From positions 1-59,518 of the forward strand of contig PKCN01000006.1 in the NCBI GenBank assembly GCA_002862205.1: DNA of 59,518 nucleotides, read 5' to 3'. Under the pieces are notes generated by a model. It was not told where the DNA came from. It searched no databases and was given only the letters and a program-made list of their open reading frames with translations. The position numbers and the translations under genes are program-made. This DNA is from Planctomycetaceae bacterium (GTDB taxonomy: Bacteria; Planctomycetota; Planctomycetia; Pirellulales; Pirellulaceae). Shown one piece after another: positions 39,589-47,470 of this stretch; position 1 is the stretch's first letter, and each line of letters opens with the position of its first letter.

Positions 39589-41049
39589 ATGATGCGTCAC
39601 GCAAGACCTTCTTCAGATCGAATCTCAGGGCAGCGTCCAACCGGGACGTCGAGACGTGATTTCTTAAACACAGCCGCGGGAGGGTTTGGTGGGCTGGCAT
39701 TGTCGACCATGCTGTCGCAAGAAGCTGACGGTCAATCCCACCATTTGGCGACGGCAAAACGAGTCATCCAGATTTTCTGTCCCGGTGGCATGAGTCAGGT
39801 GGACACGTTTGATTACAAGCCAGAACTCCAAAAACGCAATGGCACGCCGTTCGACCCTGGAGGAGAGCTGCAATTTTTTGCTTCGAAGCCTGGAGATTGC
39901 CGTGGCAGCCACTGGAAATTCCGCCAGCATGGCGAATCTGGACTTTGGATGAGTGACTTGTTCCCCCAACTGTCACAGTGCATCGACGACATGAGCTTCA
40001 TCTACTCGATGCATAGCAAAACGGCCTTGCACGGCCCCGCATGCTTCATGATGAACACGGGCTTCACACTGCCGGGATTTCCCAGCATGGGCTCGTGGGT
40101 CACCTACGGTCTGGGGAGTGAAGCGGAAAACTTACCGTCCTTTGTGGTGCTGCCAGATCCCGGAGGCTTGCCTCCCGGTGGAATCATCAATTGGGGATCG
40201 GGGTTCCTACCTGCCACCCATCAAGCCACCACACTCGACACCTCCAACCCTGATCAGCCGATTGCAGACCTTTTTCCCCCGTCTGACTTTCCAAAAGCGA
40301 CTCCCGCCGCCGATCGTGATGGCCTCACCTTCCTCAACAGCCTGAATAAAATCCACCAGCAGTCGCGGACTGGAAACACGGAACTGGATGCCCGTATCAA
40401 AGCATACGAACTCGCAGCACGGCTGCAACTCAGTGCCCCCGAAGTCACCGATCTCACGGATGAAACGGCGCAAACGCGAACTGTCTATGGCCTGGACCAC
40501 CCCGACACCAGATCGTTTGGTCGACAATGCCTGCTAGCACGGCGACTGGTCGAGAAAGGTGTCCGCTTTGTTCAGATCTATTGTGGTGCAGAAAACACGA
40601 CGGCACGTAAAATCCGCCCAAACTGGGACAGCCATGAAGATTTACCGAGAGATCATGGCTACTGGGGTAACGTTCTGGATACCGGCGCGGCCGCCTTGCT
40701 CAAAGACTTGAAACAACGGGGCCTGCTAAACGACACTCTGGTGATCTGCACGACCGAGTTCGGTCGTCAACCGGCGTCTCAAGGCGGTGAAGCACTTGGT
40801 CGCGACCACAACGCAGGTGCATTCACTGCATGGATGGCAGGCGGTGGCATCCGAGGTGGATACGGATTTGGGGCAACTGATGAACTTGGCTTCAAAGCAG
40901 TGCAGTCTCCCACCTACAGCTATGATCTCCATGCAACGGCACTCCACCTGCTTGGCATCGACCACACTCGCTTGGCCTTTTATCACAACGGTATCAATCG
41001 AAGGTTGACCGATGTGCATGGCAACGTATTACGGGACTTGCTCCGCTAA
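39589..41049 (+). CDS. DUF1501 Tat-exported protein
   Basis: 486 residues from ATG 39589 (an in-frame GTG at 39526 and ATG at 39547 are alternatives). The Tat motif TSRRDFLNTAAGGFGG is about 20 residues in, which favours the later starts. Blocks shared with the first DUF1501 copy: [75 protein letters not shown] and LLGIDHTRLAFYHNG. The two copies are clearly paralogous but well diverged. It ends the four-gene PSCyt/DUF1501 array. Confidence 0.92.
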   Translation: MMRHARPSSDRISGQRPTGTSRRDFLNTAAGGFGGLALSTMLSQEADGQSHHLATAKRVIQIFCPGGMSQVDTFDYKPELQKRNGTPFDPGGELQFFASKPGDCRGSHWKFRQHGESGLWMSDLFPQLSQCIDDMSFIYSMHSKTALHGPACFMMNTGFTLPGFPSMGSWVTYGLGSEAENLPSFVVLPDPGGLPPGGIINWGSGFLPATHQATTLDTSNPDQPIADLFPPSDFPKATPAADRDGLTFLNSLNKIHQQSRTGNTELDARIKAYELAARLQLSAPEVTDLTDETAQTRTVYGLDHPDTRSFGRQCLLARRLVEKGVRFVQIYCGAENTTARKIRPNWDSHEDLPRDHGYWGNVLDTGAAALLKDLKQRGLLNDTLVICTTEFGRQPASQGGEALGRDHNAGAFTAWMAGGGIRGGYGFGATDELGFKAVQSPTYSYDLHATALHLLGIDHTRLAFYHNGINRRLTDVHGNVLRDLLR

Positions 41050-41344
41050 CCGTTCTTAAGAATACTCAACCGAGAATGCCCCGGTTGCTTGCCTTGCTGT
41101 TTTGCGTTGCTGTGTGCATCGCAGGGTAAGGGTTGCAGTTCCTGCATTGCTGGCTGGTTTTCAAAAAAGCCGTGGCATTGCAGGACTGTCTCTTGGGCAG
41201 TCCCTGAGTCTTGCCATCAGAAGAATGGCATCACCCCGCTTCACTTGACCCCCGCTTCACATTACCTGTGCTTCTCGTGACGAGTGCTTCCACTGACCAC
41301 TGACACTCCGCTGCACGAACTTGCACGGGTGTCTTGGCAAGCGT
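41050..41344. other. Intergenic region with two hairpins
   Basis: 295 nt between converging genes, without a gene. GGACTG (41183-41188) pairs with CAGTCC (41198-41203), and TGCCAT (41212-41217) with ATGGCA (41225-41230). Neither has a T-run; they may end transcription of the DUF1501 gene. A CCCCGCTTCAC motif is repeated near 41236-41262. Confidence 0.4.
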
Positions 41345-41635
41345 CTACAAGCGTCCGTCTTCTTCCAGCATCTGCTTGTACTCATCGCGTTCGCGGCGCG
41401 TGGCTTCGAGGTCGAAGATGAGATACTTCATATCGAGTCGAAGTTGTGACAACGCTTCCTGAACCAGATTCAGGATGCGACGGCGGCGTGTGCTGCATTG
41501 AACCACTCGCTGCATGGCCGGTGCAACCTTCTCCTGGTAGCGGGCGGGAAGTGATTCGATTGCCTTGGCCATCTCCTGTAATTCGATGGGGGTCTCGTCG
41601 TTCAGCTTTTTGGTGGAACCGATAGTGTTTGGCAT
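41345..41635 (-). CDS. Small conserved-looking helical protein
   Basis: 96 residues, no recognised domain and no signal peptide. The sequence reads as a real protein: balanced composition, a GGAG ribosome site 9 nt before ATG 41635, and helix-rich heptad-like text (LVQEALSQLRLDMKYLIFDL followed by EATRRERDEYKQMLEED) that predicts a C-terminal coiled coil. The centre is basic (CSTRRRRILN), so nucleic-acid or partner binding is possible. It is monocistronic and its upstream region holds a CACGTTG/CAACGTG hairpin. Function unknown. Confidence 0.7.
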   Translation of the reverse strand: MPNTIGSTKKLNDETPIELQEMAKAIESLPARYQEKVAPAMQRVVQCSTRRRRILNLVQEALSQLRLDMKYLIFDLEATRRERDEYKQMLEEDGRL

Positions 41636-42064
41636 CCAGAATTGCTCCGAAGGGTCTACGTGTGGCTTGTTTGTTTGATTGCCATCCGTTGCATCTACAG
41701 TGCCGAAAACTCGGCAGCTGACTCACACCGAGCGCATAACCCTTTTGCAGCAAACCACTTAAAACACAATCCTTGCCATTTCATAAAAAACACACGTTGA
41801 TAAAAAGCAACGTGGTTTCGGCTTGGCCTTGCACTCTAAATCTTGGTATGGAAAGAGCTTACGCCGGCAGCGGAGGCTAGCAACTCTGTGTGGAGTTTTT
41901 TCAACACCACGTCGCTTTCACCACACACCTGGATCTGTGTACGCCTGGGAGAGAGGTCGCGAGAGGCGATTCCGAAGCGTTCGCCAGATTGTTTCCGCTG
42001 CTCACTCCACGGTCAATGATCGATGCCATCACCTCAGCCCGCAATCACTGAAATGCCGCCAAAC
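41636..42064. other. Divergent intergenic region
   Basis: About 430 nt between the divergent 96-residue protein gene and the 900-residue secreted protein gene. CACGTTG (41793-41799) and CAACGTG (41808-41814) form a 7-bp inverted repeat with an 8-nt A-rich spacer, either an operator or a hairpin. No gene is supported. Confidence 0.4.
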
Positions 42065-44767
42065 ATGCAACCTCGGCAAGCCTTGCGTTTTGCCGCTGCT
42101 TGTCTAGCTGGGTTGAGTTGGCTGTTTGCCACAGCTGGATTCGCCCAGATTTTTGATTCGCTGGATGCCTATCCACCGCGTTGGCATCTGGAGAACTCAG
42201 ACTGCGACGCTCGCGTGACCTCACAGGGACACTTGGCAGAAGGCGGCGTGAATGCAGGGGCATGCGAAAACTTGACTTTGCTGGCCGGAAACGGCACCGA
42301 GGCGCTGCTGGTCTACCCGATTGAACCAGTGCAGCCTCTGGATGACCTGACGGCTACGGTTTCGGTCATGAGCGCAAAGAGAGGTGCCCAGGTTGGTTTT
42401 CGCATTCGCTACCCCTATCTGAATGACCCCGAAACAGGTCGGCCAGTCTCGGTTGTGGTTTACGGCGCCAGTTACCAATCCCCTAGCGAGTTTGCCTCGA
42501 TTGGGGTTGGTGCGATCGAGCGGCAAGTCCGCTTGAAATCAGTTGCAGTTCGCCGCGAATATGGCAGCAAAGCTGATTTGCAGGATGCATACGTGGACGG
42601 AATTGTCATCAACGCTTACACCGGTGCAGGGCGATCCGCTTTGCGGATTGATAATCTGCGAGTCAATGGATTGATTCCTGTGGGTGAAGGAATCGCGACA
42701 GGGAATCGCCCACGCCCGCAAGCCACGGTGGTCATGCGGGCTGGGACAACGGGCGGGCCACCACGACGATCAGAGACCCCTTTTGTGCCCGGCAAGATCA
42801 TTCGAATTTTGCAACATAATGGTGAGCCCCTGGCTTGGGTCCGTTCACTTGGATTTGATGCCGTCCTGTTATCCAAACCGCCCGATGTGGCGATTCTCAG
42901 CGAGGCGATCCGCTCACGTGTTCTGATTTACGCCCCACCACCGACATCCCCCGATCCGGAAATACAGGCTTTACTGGAACCCGTTGCTGCGTGGTACATC
43001 GGCATGGGCAAGGCGTTGGATAGTCGTCAGATCGACGACGCAACTCAAACGACCCAACGCTTGAAAAAATGGCCCAGTCGCTGGCAACGCCCGATGATTG
43101 GCGCTCCGTCGGAATCATGGCGGGACTACGCGTCGCTATTAAGTTCCATCATTGATGATCTTCCCCATCGCGTCAGGGGTTTGAACGGTGACGAAGAACT
43201 GGCGCAGATGACTCAAAGAAGGCGGAAGTTGGGCAACCGGATCCCATTGGGTGTCGGGATTGTCAGCATGCCCCCCCAGCCAATGCTCCGGCAGGTCGAG
43301 GCGATTGCTCAGGCCATCGGTGCCCCAGCACCTCAGAGATTCCATTGGCATGCAATGTGGCTCCAAGCGATGCGAAGCCTTGAAGTCACACCTTCGGCGA
43401 TCCTTTACCGCTCGACTCGTTCACTCACATCAGGTGATTCACTCGATGAGCAACGGGCCATGGCACTGAGCTATGTCAATCGAATGGTCGCCATGATCAG
43501 TCCGTGGGTCGTCTCTGCTACCCCCATGACGCCTCCCCGTCTTGCGGGAGCCAATTATCGTTGCACACGACTGGTTACCAACCAGACTGATTTACTGATT
43601 GCAACCTCAACGGCGCAGCGAGGATCCGAGGTGCTCGCTGGTGATGGCGCAACCCTGGACCTCTTGCTAACCCCTGCCGATGCAGCCAAAACAGCATGGA
43701 GATTGACCCACTTCTCTGCTGAACGCATCACGCCCGAATTGACACCCTCGGGTGCGAGGCTCCGAATCGTTTCACCCGATGCAGCCGAGATTCTGATGCT
43801 CAGCAGTGATCCTGCAATGGGAGGACAAGCAAGCCTCTCCGCTCAAAGATTTGCAAGACAGGCTGCGTTGGACCGGTGGCAATTGGCTAGCAACCTGGTG
43901 GCCCAAACCTCTCAACACTGGCAAACCGCGATCGCAACACGCGCCGCTAACCGACAATCCATCTCCAACCTCGTTGGCGTTGCTCAGCAGACACTATCCG
44001 AAGCAGAGCCAATGTTCCGCTCGGGCGATATCGACAGCACACTTAGAATGGCTTGCCGAGCGGACGCCTGGGCAATGCGAAGCGAATGGCAACTTGCCGA
44101 AGCACTCATGCCCAATTGGCCCATGAGAACCAGTTGCCCACCAATCGATATGGGCGCCGCGGAAATACAGACCGTCTGGCGACCACTGATGGATGACCCT
44201 GGCTGGGGACGGAATCTGCTGACCAGCGGCAACCTGGACACCAAGGATTTGATCGGCAACAACCGCTGGACGTTTGGCAAACGCCTGACAACACGTGCCC
44301 ACAGTGAAATGCTTCATATCACCCGTGGAGCCTACGAGGGGCCTGGCGCACTGCGAGCACGAGTGACCTCACTGACGGATGAACCTCTGCCGGGAGGCTA
44401 CGAGGGAACTGTGGTGCAAATCCAAAGCCCCTCGGTGCGCATTTCCGCCGGTCGAGCAATCCGAATCGACGCAAAAGTTCGCACCCTCGGTTTCGGTGGC
44501 CCTCATCAGGGACTACTAATCTACGACAGCATCGGCGGACAACCGATGGGAGTGTTGATTCGCGGTCAAGCCGACTGGGCGACGGTTCGCCTGTACCGCC
44601 AAGCGACTGAGGAAACCGAAGTCCATGTCATGTTTGAGTTGATAGGCGGCGGCGAAGCCACCATCGACGAAGTCGAACTCCGACTCTGGCAACCAGATGC
44701 GATTGGACCGCAACCGATCACGCGTCCCATTGCCAATACTGACCCAAGTGCTCCCCAACGACGGTGA
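42065..44767 (+). CDS. Large secreted protein of unknown function
   Basis: About 900 residues. A signal peptide (LRFAAACLAGLSWLFATAGFAQ) is clear. The N-terminal ~200 residues read as a beta-sandwich (FDSLDAYPPRWHLENSDC through ALRIDNLRVNGLIPVG). A middle part of about 330 residues has alternating helix and strand with the feel of a degenerate TIM barrel (SLGFDAVLLSKPPDVAIL, PLGVGIVSMPPQPMLRQVEA). A helical section and a second beta-sandwich (LRARVTSLTDEPLPGGYEGT to ATIDEVELRLW) close the chain. This resembles a glycoside hydrolase-like core between two carbohydrate-binding modules, but no catalytic motif was identified. Starts at 42023, 42053 or 42065 are possible; no strong ribosome site decides. 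Confidence 0.75.
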   Translation: MQPRQALRFAAACLAGLSWLFATAGFAQIFDSLDAYPPRWHLENSDCDARVTSQGHLAEGGVNAGACENLTLLAGNGTEALLVYPIEPVQPLDDLTATVSVMSAKRGAQVGFRIRYPYLNDPETGRPVSVVVYGASYQSPSEFASIGVGAIERQVRLKSVAVRREYGSKADLQDAYVDGIVINAYTGAGRSALRIDNLRVNGLIPVGEGIATGNRPRPQATVVMRAGTTGGPPRRSETPFVPGKIIRILQHNGEPLAWVRSLGFDAVLLSKPPDVAILSEAIRSRVLIYAPPPTSPDPEIQALLEPVAAWYIGMGKALDSRQIDDATQTTQRLKKWPSRWQRPMIGAPSESWRDYASLLSSIIDDLPHRVRGLNGDEELAQMTQRRRKLGNRIPLGVGIVSMPPQPMLRQVEAIAQAIGAPAPQRFHWHAMWLQAMRSLEVTPSAILYRSTRSLTSGDSLDEQRAMALSYVNRMVAMISPWVVSATPMTPPRLAGANYRCTRLVTNQTDLLIATSTAQRGSEVLAGDGATLDLLLTPADAAKTAWRLTHFSAERITPELTPSGARLRIVSPDAAEILMLSSDPAMGGQASLSAQRFARQAALDRWQLASNLVAQTSQHWQTAIATRAANRQSISNLVGVAQQTLSEAEPMFRSGDIDSTLRMACRADAWAMRSEWQLAEALMPNWPMRTSCPPIDMGAAEIQTVWRPLMDDPGWGRNLLTSGNLDTKDLIGNNRWTFGKRLTTRAHSEMLHITRGAYEGPGALRARVTSLTDEPLPGGYEGTVVQIQSPSVRISAGRAIRIDAKVRTLGFGGPHQGLLIYDSIGGQPMGVLIRGQADWATVRLYRQATEETEVHVMFELIGGGEATIDEVELRLWQPDAIGPQPITRPIANTDPSAPQRR

Positions 44768-44848
44768 GTCACTGCGGCATGGAAACCAAGTCATAAGCCA
44801 ACAACTTCTCTCTCCCTGCACGCCGTTTTAATTGAGTGCGTTTTTGCT

Positions 44849-44904
44849 ACCAGCGGTTATGCTCACGACTGTTCCGCAGCAATAGCACCAGCTGGTATGC
44901 TCAG
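44849..44904 (+). promoter_or_regulatory. 18-nt direct repeat pair upstream of small gene
   Basis: ACCAGCGGTTATGCTCAC at 44849-44866 and ACCAGCTGGTATGCTCAG at 44887-44904 match in 15 of 18 positions with a 38-nt period, ending 33 nt before the start of the 71-residue protein. Two similar sites on nearly the same helix face suggest an operator pair. Confidence 0.35.
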
Positions 44905-44936
44905 TGGAAACGCTTTCCTTCCCCAGAGTTTGTCTC

Positions 44937-45152
44937 ATGCAACAAGTGAAACTATTCAAAAGTGTCGACAATGAACTTCCACAAATGGAAAACCAAATCA
45001 ACCGTTGGATGCGTAAGAGTGGTGCCCGAGTTCTTTCGATCAATGGCAACCTGACCTCCCAATCGGGTTCGGGCGATGGGCCTCTGAATTCGTTTGCTGC
45101 GGGTGACGTGCTGGTGATCGTGTTGTATGAGATCGACAAACCGGCAGGTTAA
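44937..45152 (+). CDS. 71-residue conserved-looking hypothetical protein
   Basis: A short protein starting MQQVKLFKSVDNEL. It has an amphipathic N-terminal half (ENQINRWMRKSGARVLSING) and a beta-type end (FAAGDVLVIVLYEI), which suggests a small alpha/beta fold. There is no signal peptide. Composition and the pattern of hydrophobic residues support a real gene; the GTG at 44904 would add an implausible stretch, so ATG 44937 is used. The ribosome site is weak. It is followed after 117 nt by the promoter of the structured RNA. Function unknown. Confidence 0.65.
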   Translation: MQQVKLFKSVDNELPQMENQINRWMRKSGARVLSINGNLTSQSGSGDGPLNSFAAGDVLVIVLYEIDKPAG

Positions 45153-45269
45153 CCGGAAAAATTCGGGTTCGTGGACATTTTCCGGACAAAAGTTTTGCGA
45201 ACGATGATTGCCATTGCGCGAACCAATGCGACACCTTGTCCGTCTCAAAGGGTGACAGCGTTTTTTCTC

Positions 45270-45298
45270 TTGCCGATCATTTGACTGGCAGTGATAAT
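45270..45298 (+). promoter_or_regulatory. Sigma-70-type promoter of structured RNA
   Basis: TTGCCG (45270-45275), a 17-nt spacer and GATAAT (45293-45298): 4/6 and 5/6 matches to the -35 and -10 consensus with ideal spacing. Transcription would start near 45305, just where the RNA structure begins. Confidence 0.5.
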
Positions 45299-45413
45299 AC
45301 TGCTGTCGGTTCGCGATAACGCGTCGCGAAAGACTTTTTAGTACGAGGAGTGGCTCTTTCTGGTTGGCACCCGGGCCGTGACTCGTCGAACCGTTTTGAA
45401 AGGAGGTGAGCAA

Positions 45414-45455
45414 GTGGATTATTGCTGTACTAGCCAACGGGGTGGAAACCCGTAG
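45414..45455 (+). CDS. 13-residue Cys-Cys mini-ORF
   Basis: GTG 45414 follows a near-perfect ribosome site (AAAGGAGG, 45399-45406) at 7 nt and opens a 13-codon frame reading MDYCCTSQRGGNP, then TAG. The frame is open upstream to an in-frame GTG at 45378, giving a 25-residue option (MTRRTVLKGGEQ added). The stop lies beside the GGAA hairpin. It could be a leader peptide sensing cysteine supply or a small protein of its own. The strength of the ribosome site, better than that of most large genes here, is the main evidence. Confidence 0.35.
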   Translation: MDYCCTSQRGGNP

Positions 45456-45526
45456 TTAAAGTCGGCGGGCCGATACTTCGGTATGGCCACCCCACTCGCA
45501 CATCGAACTGATTGCGAGCAAACAGC

Positions 45527-45569
45527 CCCGCCTGTCGAGACCACCTTGGTCTCGGCAGGCGGGTTTTTT
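45527..45569 (+). terminator. Strong rho-independent terminator
   Basis: A 17-bp stem with one G-U pair: CCCGCCTG (45527-45534) with CAGGCGGG (45556-45563) and CGAGACCA (45536-45543) with TGGTCTCG (45547-45554), a 3-nt loop, and six T at 45564-45569. It ends the structured RNA 204 nt before the lactonase start. Confidence 0.92.
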
Positions 45570-45582
45570 ATTGGGGCTTTGC

Positions 45583-45624
45583 TATGCTAAGCACCCGTTC
45601 GAGTATGCTAAGCACTCGTTCGAG
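45583..45624. repeat. 21-nt tandem duplication
   Basis: TATGCTAAGCACCCGTTCGAG at 45583-45603 and again, one base different, at 45604-45624, directly behind the terminator and upstream of the lactonase gene. Confidence 0.85.
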
Positions 45625-45772
45625 TAAGTTAGGCAGCCACAAGGATATTCGGCGGCCCTGCAAGAAGGCGTGTTCGTGCTTCCCATTGCTTGGACTCAAT
45701 CCGAAGTGCCCGCAATTCTGCTCGTGCGTGTTGAAACGCCCGAGCGCACCCCGCCCGCCAGGAACCCCATTC

Positions 45773-46957
45773 ATGCTGTTGCTCACTCGCCGCGTGCTCT
45801 CTCTTGCCCTCGCCCTTGGATTCTCAATGTCGTTTCCAGTCGGACCGAATACACAAGACCTTGCTGCTGAAGAAGTTGAACAAGCCAAGAAAATTGACGT
45901 TTGGATCGGCACTAGCGCTCGCAAACCCAGCAAAGGCATCTACCACTGCCTGCTAGAGACCGGCACTGGCAAGCTATCTGAACCCAAACTGGCAGCGGAG
46001 ATGAGCGGCCCCGGCTTCCTTGCCCTGCACCCCGATCAACATCATCTCTACGCGGTGGGAAAATTACACGGTGTACCATCGGTCGTCGCGTACCGAATCG
46101 TTAACGACGGCAAAGAATCCGCTTTGCAACTGGACAATGCCCTGCCCATTGGCGATGGCACTGCTGCTCACGTTGCCGTTGACCCCACAGGCCAAATGGT
46201 GCTCACCGCGCAATACGGGGGTGGGTCAGTAGCAGCGTTCTCACTCAAGCCCGACGGATCACTTAACTCAGCCACCGATCTCATCAAACACGAAGGTGGC
46301 TCTCGGGCAGTGCCCGGACGTCAGGATGCATCACACGCACACTGGGTGGGTTTTTCACCCGATAACCGTTTTGCATTCGTTCCTGATTTGGGGCTCGATA
46401 AAGTAGTGATCTACAAGATTGATCCGCAAAATGCAAAGCTGACCCTACATGGCTATGGCGAAGTCCCCGCCGGCGGAGGCCCAAGGCACATGAAGTTTCA
46501 TCCCAATGGAAGAATCATCTATGTGCTAAACGAACTTGCTCTCAGCGTGACGGTGTTTGATTACGACTCGGACAAAGGAACGATGATCGCCAGGCAAACC
46601 ATTCCCACGATCGCACCAGAATTATTACAAAAAGAACTGTTCAAGAGTGCGTCCGAAATACGCGTCCATCCGAGCGGAAAATTTGTCTATTCAGCCAACC
46701 GTGGCCATGACACGATCACCGTCTTCCGTGTTGACCAAGCCAGTGGCGAATTGTCTGTCATCGAAGTCGAACCTGTCCGAGGGGCCACCCCACGCAACTT
46801 CAACCTCGATCCCTCAGGACGCTGGTTACTCGCTGCCGGGCAAGATTCACACACGCTCGCCTCCTTCGCTGTCAACACGGATACAGGTGAACTCACTTAC
46901 AACCGCAGCAACGTCACAGCACCTTCTGCGATCTGCGTTCTTTTTCAGCACGAGTGA
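45773..46957 (+). CDS. Lactonase, 7-bladed beta-propeller (YbhE/Pgl-like)
   Basis: 394 residues with a signal peptide (LLLTRRVLSLALALGFSMSF). The body is the 7-bladed propeller of the 6-phosphogluconolactonase/muconate lactonase family: GTSARKPSKGIYHCLLE, GPGFLALHPDQHHLYAVG, AHVAVDPTGQMVLTAQYGGG, HAHWVGFSPDNRFAFVPDLG, GPRHMKFHPNGRIIYVLNE, EIRVHPSGKFVYSANRGHD and ATPRNFNLDPSGRWLLAAGQ. The cytoplasmic enzyme opens 6-phosphogluconolactone; an exported one more likely acts on another lactone. ATG 45773 has AGGAA 9 nt upstream and starts the signal peptide; the frame extends back to 45512 through the terminator and repeat, which is not coding. Confidence 0.9.
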   Translation: MLLLTRRVLSLALALGFSMSFPVGPNTQDLAAEEVEQAKKIDVWIGTSARKPSKGIYHCLLETGTGKLSEPKLAAEMSGPGFLALHPDQHHLYAVGKLHGVPSVVAYRIVNDGKESALQLDNALPIGDGTAAHVAVDPTGQMVLTAQYGGGSVAAFSLKPDGSLNSATDLIKHEGGSRAVPGRQDASHAHWVGFSPDNRFAFVPDLGLDKVVIYKIDPQNAKLTLHGYGEVPAGGGPRHMKFHPNGRIIYVLNELALSVTVFDYDSDKGTMIARQTIPTIAPELLQKELFKSASEIRVHPSGKFVYSANRGHDTITVFRVDQASGELSVIEVEPVRGATPRNFNLDPSGRWLLAAGQDSHTLASFAVNTDTGELTYNRSNVTAPSAICVLFQHE

Positions 46958-47470
46958 GCTGGTAACTCCCCACTACTGCTGGTGCGTGGATTTGCTGTTC
47001 GTCAAATCGAATTGCCGACGCTTGCTTCGAGCGCGAGCTCGACTAGCACCTTTGGTAGCTGAACGCTAGTTCTGCGCCACAGACAAATCAGACCCGAGGA
47101 CCGATCGCGAAATGGGTGACCTTGCCTGCTGCAACAGCTAGCTAGCCAAAAATCACAAGCCTTCCCGCTGCAGCTAAGCGAGATTATCTCATGTGCAAGC
47201 GTTAGCCACTTGCAGCATCGACCAGAGCAACGTGTGCCCAGAGTCACAGCACAGCGGGCGTAAGTGCCCAGAGTCACCGCACAGCGGGCGTAAGTGCCCA
47301 GAGTCACAGCACAGCGGACTCGTGTGCCCAGAGTCACAGCACAGCGGACTCGTGTGCCAGAGTCACAGCACAGCGGGCTCGAGTGCCCAGTGCAGACGAG
47401 ATTCACCGGCGAGGTCGACAGGAGGTGCTCTAGCAGTCGAGATGCAGCGAGCTGCGTACTGCACGCGGGC
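46958..47470. other. Intergenic region dominated by a minisatellite
   Basis: 513 nt between converging lactonase and BON-domain genes. The second half is the 30-nt repeat at 47234-47390. A minus-strand frame through it (47002-47406) translates into Cys-rich repeats and is not considered a gene. Confidence 0.5.
47234..47390. repeat. 30-nt tandem repeat, five copies plus partial
   Basis: Unit of 30 nt starting GTGCCCAGAGTCACAGCACA and ending GCGG plus a variable five- to six-base tail (GCGTAA or ACTCGT). Copies begin at 47234, 47264, 47294, 47324 and 47354 (29 nt, one C lost), with GTGCCCAG at 47383. Copies abut with no spacers, so it is not a CRISPR array. Confidence 0.93.

Larger units (their letters stand above)
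45304..45569 (+). ncRNA. Candidate structured RNA or attenuating leader
   Basis: About 265 nt between a good promoter and a very strong intrinsic terminator. Pairings seen: CGGTTCG (45307-45313) with CGAACCG (45387-45393), closing a 5' domain that contains a TTCGCG/CGCGAA hairpin (45310-45330, an alternative to the closing stem); CGGG-T-GGAA-ACCCG near 45438-45452; ATAC-TTCG-GTAT with GGCC/GGCC flanks (45468-45488), a UUCG tetraloop; CTCGCA (45495-45500) with TGCGAG (45512-45517); and the terminator. GGGGTGG (45439-45445) can pair instead with CCACCCC (45487-45493), which would break the two middle hairpins, so two exclusive folds exist. Between the 5' domain and these hairpins lie AAAGGAGG and a 13-codon ORF. 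It may be an independent small RNA, a dual-function RNA, or a leader controlling the lactonase gene. No known RNA family was recognised. Confidence 0.5.

Noticed and set aside
31375-41049. Recent segmental duplication of the PSCyt/DUF1501 pair
   Set aside because: The paralogues share motifs, but their DNA is too diverged and their inserts differ, so any duplication is old.
45304-45569. tmRNA, SRP RNA, RNase P RNA or 6S RNA
   Set aside because: None of the conserved core elements of these RNAs could be recognised.
47234-47390. Possible CRISPR array
   Set aside because: Repeat units abut directly with no unique spacers, and no cas genes are present.
47002-47406. Minus-strand 134-residue ORF
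   Set aside because: It is the translation of the 30-nt minisatellite (repeated CAVTLGT), with no ribosome site or domain.
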